Source of the DNA: Cryptomeria japonica | Taxonomy: Eukaryota; Streptophyta; Pinopsida; Cupressales; Cupressaceae | Direction of reading: 5' to 3' | Assembly: GCF_030272615.1 (NCBI RefSeq) | Contig: NC_081414.1 | Location: 334,103,427-334,167,426 of the forward strand | Length of the DNA stretch: 64,000 nt | Shown here: piece by piece, positions 34,635 to 44,086 of the stretch | Layout: the number at the start of each line of letters is the position of its first letter | Position numbering within the stretch: position 1 is the stretch's first letter | Made by a program: the position numbers and the translations under genes | Notes under the pieces: model-generated | What the model saw: only the letters and a program-made list of their open reading frames with translations | What the model was told of the DNA's origin: nothing | Databases searched by the model: none

Positions 34635-36559
34635 CTAAGCTGCTGATGGATCATCAAAATCAATCCTCTTCGCCGCACTGCTCGGCTCTGAAGGATGCTG
34701 TACAAGAAAAACAAACCACGATTAATATTAGTTATATTATATAATTCACATTCGAAAAGTTAACATAAAAATGAACTATAATTTAACTACTCATATTTAC
34801 CTCATCTCCACGTTTTCTCTTCAGCTTTGCAGGACTCTTGATGTATGTCTTCGGTAGAGGAGGTATGTTTTGAATATTTTCATACACAACCTACATATGT
34901 TCAAAAACATGACATTGATACAAGTTAGCATATAATTGTCACTGATAATAACAAATTGTATCTACTAATCAAAAAATAAAGTAAACACACATCTACTTGA
35001 GGCATCTCTTCTTCTTCTTCAGGTATATTGGGTGTAGTCATCAAGGATGTGAAGCCAAGAATTCTCTGTATATATACACAACAAGTATATGAAACTATCA
35101 ATCTATGTCTAGACATGTATAATCACTATAAGTTATTTAAACTATTCATTCAATCATATTTGCATTTAATTACCTTTCCCTCGTCTCCAACTGCACTACC
35201 ATATCCTAAATCACACTGCCCCACACTCGTGCTGCTTGTGTCTTACAAGAGTAAAATAAGATATACATGCAAGTTACTACATAATCTAATTAATACCAAT
35301 ATAAATGATGAGCATGTATGTACAATAAAATACAAACGACTAGGTGCAATAATATATGTACCGTCAAGCTACCGAGGCCAAATGAAATGGCCGACAAGGT
35401 GCCCTCCTGAATCTGTCTCAACTCATCCTCAGTCATCAACTGTTGAATAGACCATGCAAATAAAAATTAGCACTTAATATTATCTAATTTATAAATATTT
35501 AATTAAAATATAACATGACCTGTGGAAATACAAATATTACCACTACATCATCAATGTATGATGACGATGCCTCCTCGCCTCTAGCATGTGAGGACTCCCT
35601 AGGGTATCCTCCAGTCTATGTAATAACATTTGGTGCATCATGCATCTCATGTGCACCTCATATTCTGCACTGTCCACAGGAGGATCGACGGGCTGTCCAA
35701 CTGGACCCAAGCATACGTGCCCACACATGACACAACTATGGGGCACGCATATGTGTGGAGCCAAGGATGACGTGTCAATGCCACCGGATGCACCGCTACC
35801 ATCAAGAGTAGGCTGAGCTACTAACGCAGCCTAAGAAACCAAAAGGCTACTCAAAGAGTGAATAGCCGATATGGTCCGTGAAGCCGCCTCACAAATGATA
35901 TCAGGATGCTGCACTGCAGGTGGGGGATCAATAGGAGGAGGGGGGACATACGGGCCCTGGACTACTCTGACTGCCCCAGGTCTATTTTGGGGCATACCTA
36001 AACCTACACCCTAGAAAGGTTGGATGTCAAAGTAGTTCACATGTTTGTGTAAAACAAACTCAGCATACAATTTTTTTATAAAATAGAAGGGGATATCAAG
36101 ATTGTTGTTGGGTGGTTTGTCGAAAACCATCCACCAACGATCCCAAAAGTTTTTCACAATCCCATCATTTGTGCACCATTTGATAGAAAGTTTTATTTTT
36201 TTGGGATCTACGGGATGACCAGTACGGGGATTAGCAAACAATGAGGCGATTTCAGCTTTGGATATCTCAAGATCCTTGATATCCTTATACGACAAGCCAT
36301 CTGCATATTTTTCCTTCATAGCATCTCGCCACAAAAGGGCGACATCGTGCTCCTCAGTCATGGTTTCCATACTTTTTATGATCGACGTGAGAGGATCAAA
36401 CAATGGGTGTAGACGAGGGATCCTACGATATACTTCTACAATCCCCCTCAATTCATTCAAATTTTGTGCAATCAAATCTTGAATTGAGGGGGGGTTTGGC
36501 AAATGAGGGTTTGGTTGTTGCAGTTGTGGTTGGTTAGTGTTTTCATTGTTATCCCCCAT
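34635..36559 (-). pseudogene. Six-exon gene of the large element, function unknown
   Basis: The exons on the minus strand are 36559-35541, 35439-35362, 35242-35174, 35065-34997, 34890-34801 and 34697-34635. Four introns have GT-AG borders and all junctions are phase 0. Exon 1 begins MGDNNENTNQPQ with Gln/Pro-rich text, then a helical region (IVEVYRRIPRLHPLFDPLTS, ALLWRDAMKEKYADGL) and KNFWDRWWMVFDKPP. Later exons are acidic and then basic (SPAKLKRKRGDE, AAKRIDFDD), suggesting a nuclear signal. Intact length would be about 462 aa. Damage: TAG in place of Gln after FDIQPF (near 36012) and near 35832, one lost base near 35650, and an acceptor changed from AG to AA at 35243. I do not recognise the family. 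By position it is the accessory gene of the transposon. A further ATG lies upstream at 36601. Confidence 0.6.
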
Positions 36560-36784
36560 TTTTAACCTAATTGAATGTAAACAATTAAATTTAGTTAACA
36601 TATTTAAGCAATTAGGTATTTGATTTAAAAAAACCTAGTTTTCATGAAAAAAACCATATTTTCAATGAAAAAAACCATATTTTGAATGAAAAATCAAATA
36701 AACATTAACAAAAAATACAAAAAATGAATGAAAATGATTCAAAACGATAAAATTCTTACCTCTAAATCTATTTTTTTGCAATTT

Positions 36785-36925
36785 TTTGTCAAAATACCGG
36801 ATATCGGATGGAGCGGATATCGGATTTTGACGAATTCGCGCGACCCGTGAGTTAAAAATGACTCATGGGACTGTCACTGTCGAAATATAAAAGTCTCAAA
36901 AAATCGGATATCCGATTTCTATACT
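36785..36925. repeat. CGGATATCCG palindrome cluster, inner right block
   Basis: CGGATATCGGAT, CGGATATCGGATTTT and TCGGATATCCGATTT within 140 bp, directly upstream of the minus-strand gene. This is the same motif and relative position as in front of the transposase gene at 19220-19362. Confidence 0.8.
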
Positions 36926-36941
36926 TAATTATTTTTAAATA

Positions 36942-37190
36942 ACATATATAATATAATAATATATTATATAATATAATAATATATTATATAATACGTATTG
37001 TATTATATTATATATATTATAATATACAATATAATATAATATAATATAATATTATATATTATATATAATACAATATTATATAATATAATATTATATAATA
37101 TATAATATAATATAATATAATATTATATTATATATAATATAATATTGTATTATATAATATATATAATGTAATATGTAACATATAATATAT
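36942..37190. repeat. AT microsatellite (ATATAATATAAT)n
   Basis: About 250 bp made only of A and T apart from a few bases, with ATATAATATA words. It separates the two CGGATATCCG blocks, as (TG)n(AG)n/array/(TC)n does at the left end. Confidence 0.95.
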
Positions 37191-37214
37191 TTTTTAAATT
37201 AAAATTACAAATAA

Positions 37215-37256
37215 AAATCGGATATCTGAGAAAATCGGATCCCAGATATCCGATTT
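37215..37256. repeat. CGGATATCCG palindrome cluster, outer right block
   Basis: AATCGGATATCTGAG, then AATCGGATCCCAGATATCCGATTT: imperfect palindromes related to those at 17890-17960, here close to the right end of the large element. Confidence 0.8.
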
Positions 37257-37334
37257 GCATAGGTAATTACCAGGCCAAGGTGTACTGACACCTAGGCCAA
37301 GCAAAAAGTCAACATGGATTTTCGCATTTTTAGG

Positions 37335-37399
37335 CGAGTGAGGAAGGCTATTTTTCACATCACCACTTTTTGGCCCCCCTTGATCCTGCACTAACCCAC
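37335..37399 (-). repeat. Right terminal inverted repeat of the large element
   Basis: Its reverse complement has GTGCAGGATCAAGG, GGCCAAAA and AAGTGGTGATG, matching the left end at 17027-17080. The region can also be read as open frame leading into the gypsy polyprotein, so the exact end is uncertain. Confidence 0.5.
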
Positions 37400-40300
37400 T
37401 GTACAAAAAGTCCAAAGGCTAAGCTTCCCACTAATAAAATGGCAAAGGCCTCACTATCATGCAAAGAATAGGCTATGATAGCCAAAGTGCTTTGGGACAT
37501 TGAAAACAAGGATGACATGAGCCCTTATAGCCTGAGTTGAAACCCAAAGATAACACTGGAGTAGGTTTTCAAAAGGAATCTCTTCCTAAGCTTAGATTCA
37601 AAGGCAAACCCAGAAAACCCGTGTATCAGCCAGTTACTCTAAAGAGTAAACCATTGATTATCTCTGCAACACCAACTACACCAACAAAACTGATCATCCC
37701 ATTAGTAGCATCAGTAACACCAATCGCACCCACAAGACTGATAATCCCATCAATAACATCAGTAGCACCAATCGCACCCACAAGACTGATAATCCCATTA
37801 GTAGCAGCAGTAGCACTAACTGCACCAAAAAAACTGATAATCCCATTAGTAGAAGCAGTAGCACCAACTACACCAACAAGTGATAATCCCATTAGTAGCA
37901 TCAGTAGCACCAACATCACCAACAAGACCGATAACCCCATCAACAACATCAATACCATCAGCAGCGTCAACAACACCAATAACTCCGTCAACAACATCAA
38001 TACCACCGACAACGTCAACATAACCGATAACCCCATAAGTAACATCAGTAATGACCCCAACAATCCCACCTCCAAAAGTGCATGAGACAAATGCACTATT
38101 CAATTCAAATGACATCCCAAACTGATACAATAATCAAATGCTAGAGAGTGATTAAGAGACTGACTTGCATGAGTGGGAATGGGATTCAGTGCATCTAAAT
38201 ACTTCAGACGAGGAAGACACATCTCCTCCCCCACCTCATAAAGATATCCCAGTTTATGGAGAGGAGTGGATTAAAACTTTTTGGGTTTGTGAGAAAGAAG
38301 CAACTCCCACAAGCCCTACGTCAAATCCTACACCAGAAATTGACAAGGAGAGTACCATCGATGAAATTCACTCATCTATATTAACCCTCACTGACACCTC
38401 CCCTGAACTCAACTTAATTGATGAGGTAATGCCTATCATCCACCCCGAACTCATCGACTAGAACTGGCCAAATCCCCCATGTCTTGATCATTTCCAAAAT
38501 GATGAGGCATTCATCAAATTTTTAGAAATACATGATAACATACCAAGCGGGGATCATAAAGCTAGGTTTTCCATAGAACTTAACAACACAACATACTTTG
38601 GGGCAGATGCCAAACCTTTAAGCTGCAAAAATATCACAATAAAACATGGATCTTCTAGTGAAAACCACACAGTGGCACTTGTTGATCCCAAAAAAGTAAA
38701 AATAAAGAGCGTATCCAAAGGTGAAAAGCTCTCCGAGGCGCCTAAGGATGAAAGGTTTGACATCCTCCCCTTTAGTATGAATTGGGAGAGATTGACGATC
38801 CTAATCGAAGAAACAAAAGAATTAAATGTGGGGACCCCTTAAACTCCTCACCAAATACATTTGGCATCTTTATTAACTCTAGAGGAACAACCAAAATTCA
38901 TGGAATTCTTCCAGCATCGTCAAATAAACTTCACATGGTCTTATGCAAACATGCCTGACTTAGATCCAAATTTGGTCATACATCACCTAACTGTGGCAGA
39001 AGGAGCTAAACCGGTCAAACAAAAGCTCTGAAAGATGCACCCACAAATTGTTGTTCTTGTCAAAGCTGAACTCAAAAAGCTCTTGGATGTTGGTTTCATC
39101 AAACCAATCGATTATGTAGATTGGATCTCCAATATTATACCTATTGGTAAACCTAATGGGGGCGTCCATATCTGTACATACTTCAAAGATTTGAACAAAG
39201 CATGTCCTACGAATGACTTCCCCTTACCAAACATCGACATGATTTTTGATCTAACAGTAGGTCATGTAATGCTTTATCTTATGGATGACTTTTCAGGGTA
39301 CAACCAGATTAAGATTGCTTCGGAAGATCAACATAAAACTGCTTTCACATGCCCATGGGGAACATACTGTTGGAATGTGATGCCATTTGGTCTAAAGAAT
39401 ATGGGGGAAACATATCAAAGAGCCATGACTACCATCTTTCACGATATGATGCACACCATAATAGAAGATTATGTCAATGATTTACTAGCTAAATCATTAA
39501 CAAGAGAGGGTCATCTGGTAATACTGGGTAAAATCTTCGACAAATTAGAACAATATCATGTCCGTCTCAATCCAAATAAATGTGCCTTTGGAGTAACCTC
39601 CGGGAAGCTCTTAGGATACATTGTCTCAAGCAAAGGCATTGAAGTAGATCCGACAAAAGTCAAAGCAATCGTGGACATGCCACCTCCAAAAAACATCAGT
39701 CAGTTAAGGACACTACAAGGGCGGCTACAATCAATTTAGAGATTCGTTGTGCAATTGGCTGATAAGTGTCATCCCTTCATGCATCTGTTACACAAGAATA
39801 TCCGCTTTCAATGGGATACAAAGTGCTAGCAAACATTCTAAATGCTTAAAGATTACTTAATGCATACACCCTTGCTGATACCACCAGATCCAAGTAGACC
39901 TCTATTGCTATATATTTCAGCTACAAATATGATATTAGGAGTACTGTTGGTACAACACAATGCATAAGGAAAATAATGTGCTATATACTATATCTCTCGC
40001 ACATTGGCAGGCTATGAACTCAATTGCACACCTATTGAGTGAGCTTGCCTAGTAGTTATCATGGCAACCACTGAATTGAGGCACTACATGTTAATGCACA
40101 AGGTACAACTCATTGCCAAAATAGATCCACTCAAGTACCTACTCAGCAAGGCAACATTAACAGGCCGCTTGGCCAAATGGGTTATGATCTTGAGTGAATT
40201 TGATATAGAGTATGTGGAACGCAAGGCTATCAAGGGGAAAGTTATTGTAGATTAGTTGGTTGAGGCACCACTCGTAGGTGACCATCCTCTTGTTTCAAAT

Positions 40301-41513
40301 TTTCCAGATGAAGAGCTCTTCATGATCACAGCTATACAATTTTGGAAGCTATATTTTGATGGCTCCTACACTAGGCATGGCTCAGGGGCAGGTACTCTTT
40401 TCATCACACCTCAAGGTGACAGCATCCCGAAGTCATACAGGCTCACTTTCCCATGCACCAATAATATAGCAGAATATGAGGCCTTGATCACAGGACTCAG
40501 ATTGGCTATACAATGGCATCTAAAAGAGCTACAAGTATATGGAGATTCCCAGCTAGTCATCCGACAAGTCATTGATGAATATCAAACTAAGGATGATAAG
40601 CTCATGCCTATTAAATAGATGATGGATAGTTACAAAGAATCATTTACGACTACTACATTTGAGCAAGTACCCAGAGATCAGAATCGAGTTGCCAACGCAA
40701 TGGCTACAATTGCATCTCTCCTGGATCTTCCACAAAATTCAACACGCTACGAGTTCTTGGTAGAACAGCTTTGGATCCCCGCGTATGATATCCCCGAAAC
40801 TGAAATGATATGTCTCCTTGTCGGTTCTAACTCCCCATGGTATGGTGAATTCTTCACTTACCTCCATGACCACACACTTCCTGCTAACCAATCCAATAAC
40901 CAACGAAAAACATTCATCTGCCAAACCGCTTGATACACCATCATTGCTGAAACCCTATACCAACGAAGTCTTGATGGTACTCTCCTTTGATGTTTGGAAT
41001 AGGATGAGATCATAAAGGCCTTTGAAGAGGTACATGAAGGAATTTGTGGGGCTCACTCAAGCGGTCCTTCACTAGCAAAGAAAATCATGCGAGCTGGATA
41101 CTATTGGCCCTCCATGGAAAAATAATCCTACTATTTTATCAGAAAATGCAAGAAGTGCCAAGTTCACGGAGACCTGATACATGTACCAACATAGGAATTG
41201 CAACCAATCACAACACCATGGCCCTTTTGTCAATGGGGACTTGACCTTTTGGGTAAAATCTATCCATCTTCATCCAACGGCCATAAATTTATCATTATCG
41301 CCACCGAATACTTCACAAAGTAGATCAAAGCCCTTCCAATTACCCAAGTCACCGATAAGCAGATTGCCTCATTCATCCTTAATTACATCATCTGTCAGTA
41401 TGGTGTACCCATGTCCATCATCACAGATAATGACCTTCCTTTTAAAAATCAGGATGTTTGTGAACTTTGTGAGAAGTTTCATATCCAACACCATTTTTCC
41501 ACTCCATATCGGC
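37400..41513 (+). pseudogene. Pol part of the Tat-like gypsy polyprotein (RT, RNH, aRNH, INT)
   Basis: Spacer text (KSPKAKLPTNKMAK, later VLWDIENKDDMSPYSL) precedes a repeat-rich linker. RT (about 39,000-39,740) has VGFIKPIDYVDWISNIIPI, DLNKACPTNDFPLPNID, LMDDFSGYNQIKIA and FTCPWGTYCWNVMPFGLKN. The YVDD catalytic box reads YVND (near 39,470). Degenerate RNase H runs to about 40,255. A second RNase H (40,340-40,720) keeps YFDGS, NNIAEYEAL and YGDSQL. Integrase follows: His/Cys zinc site (VHEGICGAHSS...CKKCQVH, about 41,030-41,165), core Asp in WGLDLLG and ITDNDLPFKN. It then breaks off after HFSTPY at about 41,513, before the catalytic Glu. Stops stand where Gln or Arg codons are expected. Confidence 0.9.
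37676..38060 (+). repeat. 48-bp minisatellite inside the pol linker
   Basis: Five clear and several decayed 48-bp units encode P-T-x-L-I-I-P-L-V-A-x-V-A-P-x-A (16 aa). A two-base loss near 37,880 shifts the frame, and later units read as Asn/Thr-rich text. It lies between protease and RT. Confidence 0.85.
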
Positions 41514-43783
41514 AAGACCTCTTTATGTTATACTGATTTCAGTATGGTCTAATAAATATGTATCACAAGCGATATCATGATAACTCTACAGATGAAATGT
41601 TGTGCAGGTGAAATAGTTAGATCGGGTTAACTTTGTTGATTAAGTGGTGTACAGGTGAAGTGATCTTATCGGGATAACTATACCGATACCAAATTACATG
41701 GAGGAAATTGCTATCGACATAAGCCATGCCGATGTCAGGTCATGTTGTGTTCCTTTGTGTTTGGTCATATCAGAATAGCAATATTGATATCCATGTAAGA
41801 GCCACTTATCGAGTTAGCTGACAAGGGAAACATAACGATGTTGTGTTATACCGATAGAACAAACTGGTCTGATATCACTATATCGGTATAGCTCGGCCGA
41901 AATAGTAACTTGGAGTACCTATCAGAATAATCAACAAAGGCAGTATAGCAATTTTGTGTAACACCGATAGAGTAAACTAATTTGATGGAGGTTCTCATCA
42001 GTATAATCTATGCCGATGTAGTTTATCACTGCAGATTTTGATCATCGGAATAACATATGCCGATATAGAGGAGGTCTTTGGAGTTTGATTTCGGATTAGC
42101 TACGTCGATGTTGGTTCATGTTTGGTCATCCAGATAGGTTGTTTTGACGATATAACATCCAAAAGCTAATCCGATAGTGATAGTTGTTCCGATGAATTCA
42201 ATTTTAGAGTAGCCTATGCTGATGAAGTCTGTCACTGCGGAGTATGCTTTTCAGAATACCCTATGCCGATAAAGGGAGGCTTATTGTGTGTTATCAGAAT
42301 GACTTGTTCGGTCATTCTAACATAATTTTCTTATGCCAATAGTTATGCTTATTTTGATATATGGTTGATTAGCTTGGAGGTTCCTTGTTCGGGATAGCCT
42401 ATGGCAACAAGTGAAATCACCGATAGCCTATGGCAACAAGTGAAATCAGAGGTGAGTTTTTTTCATCGGAATAACTCTGCCGATGAGAGGGATCAAAGGC
42501 ATCAAGTGGTCATCAAGATAGCTAGTGAAGGCAAAGTAGAGGCAAATTGTCATCTCGATAGTTAAAATTATTCCAATATCAAGTGAGAAAGGCGACTTCA
42601 GGATTTATAAGGCGATGAACATGAGGAAAGAGGATTTTAAATGATAGAGTAGATCAGCATAGGTGTTTATAGTCAACCCGATGTGTTTGCAAGTGCATGC
42701 CATTGTGCAACCCGATAGTCCACATATGCTTTGACCGTCTGACCCAATGACGTGGCCTGTACAAAGCGAATCAAAGGTCCACAAGGATGCTAATTAAGAT
42801 TGATAGAGCGACTTGGATGACGATAATGATGACATGTGTGCTCCAAGTGGTCAAACAGAAATGTAGGGTTGCTAAACAAGGTGCCGACGGTCTGGTGAAA
42901 CTACTTACTGATTTAAACAGGGCAAGTAATGGGAGATTTCATTAATGGTGATCTAGTAGTAGATGGGTGCGCGGCTCAAGATGATCAATCAGATCTTATG
43001 GACAGGTTATGAGATCAGATAGCTGTAGGTGAGGCAACTGATCTTGCAGATACAGAGCTGACTGAATGAAGAAGTATTTTGATGACATTTGACAACCTGG
43101 TGGTTGAGTTGTAGTAGAGTAGACAAAAGCAAGTAAATATTACTAAAGATAGTAATCTAAACCTGGTGCTTGATCTAAAGAAGGAAGCTGTTGTATTTAA
43201 TGATGATGGGGAGAAAATATCTAGAGCATATTTTGGAAGATCAAATCTGCTTGGTCTACCAGATGTACATTTGAAATTCAACTCTTGGAGAGAATGTATG
43301 TGTGCTCTCGAGATAAAGCGTGAATGTGTATAAGGTTGAGGTGGTTGATGAGGTGGCACATGGAACCACCACAATGACTATTGAGATCAAAGCTTCCTAG
43401 TTGAATCTAGTAGATCAACGATCCACATTAAAAGTCAGAAAGGATTATAGGTTGGCTACTTGTGTGTCTGGGAACTCGGATTGCCAACTGGACCAACTGA
43501 ATGAACAATCTGTATGTTGCATATGAAACTATATAGATCGTGTGGCATGACAATGAAGCATAATGATATAGAGATTAGTGCTGAACAAGGAAGGATGTAA
43601 CCACCATGAACAGAAGTTGCAGAAGCACATAGAGAGCCAAAAATAGAGAGTAGTGTTGAACTGAGAGCAAAGTGCAAATAACAAGACTAGAGAACAAAGA
43701 GTGATGTGTTGTGGTTGCAGGGTGAAAACATAGAATGCAGAACAAAGAGAAAATACATAGAGAGCAACAGTGATCAGAGTGCT
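41514..43783. other. LTR-like repetitive region after the integrase break
   Basis: It starts where the integrase loses homology. The first kilobase is an array of short hairpin motifs (listed separately). The rest (42,600-43,783) has no coding region. It may be one large LTR or several fragments, with the right end at 46,690 after the LINE insertion. I could not find its start signature or a target duplication. Confidence 0.35.
41621..42575. repeat. Irregular array of short hairpins ATCGG...CCGAT
   Basis: The best copy is ATCGGGATAACTATACCGAT (41668-41687). Others: ATCGACATAAGCCATGCCGAT (41713), ATCAGTATAATCTATGCCGAT (41997), ATCGGAATAACATATGCCGAT (42052), CATCGGAATAACTCTGCCGATG (42463), plus decayed half-sites. 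I count at least a dozen, spaced about 40-90 bp. Confidence 0.75.
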
Positions 43784-44086
43784 CAAGAATTCAAATTCAA
43801 AAAAAATTGGCTCGAAGGGGACTCTTTAAACATCATACAAGCCCTCAAAGGTACAAGCTCTGTTTCTTGGAATGTTACTAACTTAGTTAAAAGTGCTAAA
43901 TATCTATTAAATAACTATGTTAGTATTAGCATAACTCATACCTTTAGAGAAGGCAATAAGGTTGTGGATATCCTTGCTAATGAAGGGGTCAATTTGGAGA
44001 AGGATGTCAAATACATTGGAGAAACTCACATTAAAAGGGAGGTTAAAGAGAAATTATATTTTGATTGTATCAATGGGTCAAGTTAA
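43784..44086 (+). pseudogene. LINE ORF2 C-terminus, RNase H domain fragment
   Basis: The frame reads WLEGDSLNIIQALKG, VKSAKYLLNN, ITHTFREGNKVVDILANEGV, the second half of the RNase H domain (RVT_3 type) at the C-terminus of many plant L1 LINEs. The first Asp motifs are lost through 5' truncation. It stops at 44084-44086. Confidence 0.85.

Larger units (their letters stand above)
17020..37399. mobile_element. Large DNA-transposon-like insertion with two convergent genes
   Basis: The ends are inverted. The left end has GTGCAGGATCATGG then GTGCCAAAA (17027-17050). The reverse of the right end has GTGCAGGATCAAGG then GGCCAAAA (37389-37367). Similarity continues with gaps for about 50 bp. TGAACA (17014-17019) and TGTACA (37400-37405) may be a diverged target duplication. 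Both ends carry clusters of CGGATATCCG palindromes. Inside are a plus-strand transposase-like gene, a minus-strand six-exon gene pointing toward it, a 360-bp satellite, and a younger 7.7-kb LTR element. Without that LTR element it is about 12.7 kb. It interrupts a gypsy polyprotein. Boundaries are uncertain by up to about 80 bp on either side, because both TIR regions can also be read as open frame. The family is not known to me. Confidence 0.5.
9923..41513 (+). mobile_element. Ty3/gypsy Tat-like element, split by a 20-kb insertion
   Basis: The order is LTR, primer site, long leader, gag, protease, [insertion], RT, RNase H, second RNase H, integrase. The second, archaeal-type RNase H after the usual one marks the Tat/Ogre lineage. 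The right side is cut inside the integrase core at about 41,513, where sequence of another repeat begins, so the 3' LTR and purine tract are missing. Coding-like text approaches the insertion from both sides (KDLMN on the left, KSPKAKLPTNKMAK on the right), which supports a single original element. Confidence 0.7.

Noticed and set aside
17809-37315. GTTGACTTT/AAAGTCAAC as the true ends of the large element
   Set aside because: Only nine bases match, and the outer GTGCAGGATCA pair lies at the point where gypsy coding text resumes, which fits better as the boundary.
37194-37415. 73-codon minus-strand frame at the right end of the large element
   Set aside because: Crosses the palindromes and the inverted end. 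No domain. Likely incidental.
41621-42575. Tandem repeat with fixed period
   Set aside because: Spacing of the ATCGG/CCGAT hairpins is irregular (about 40-90 bp) and the intervening sequence is not repeated.
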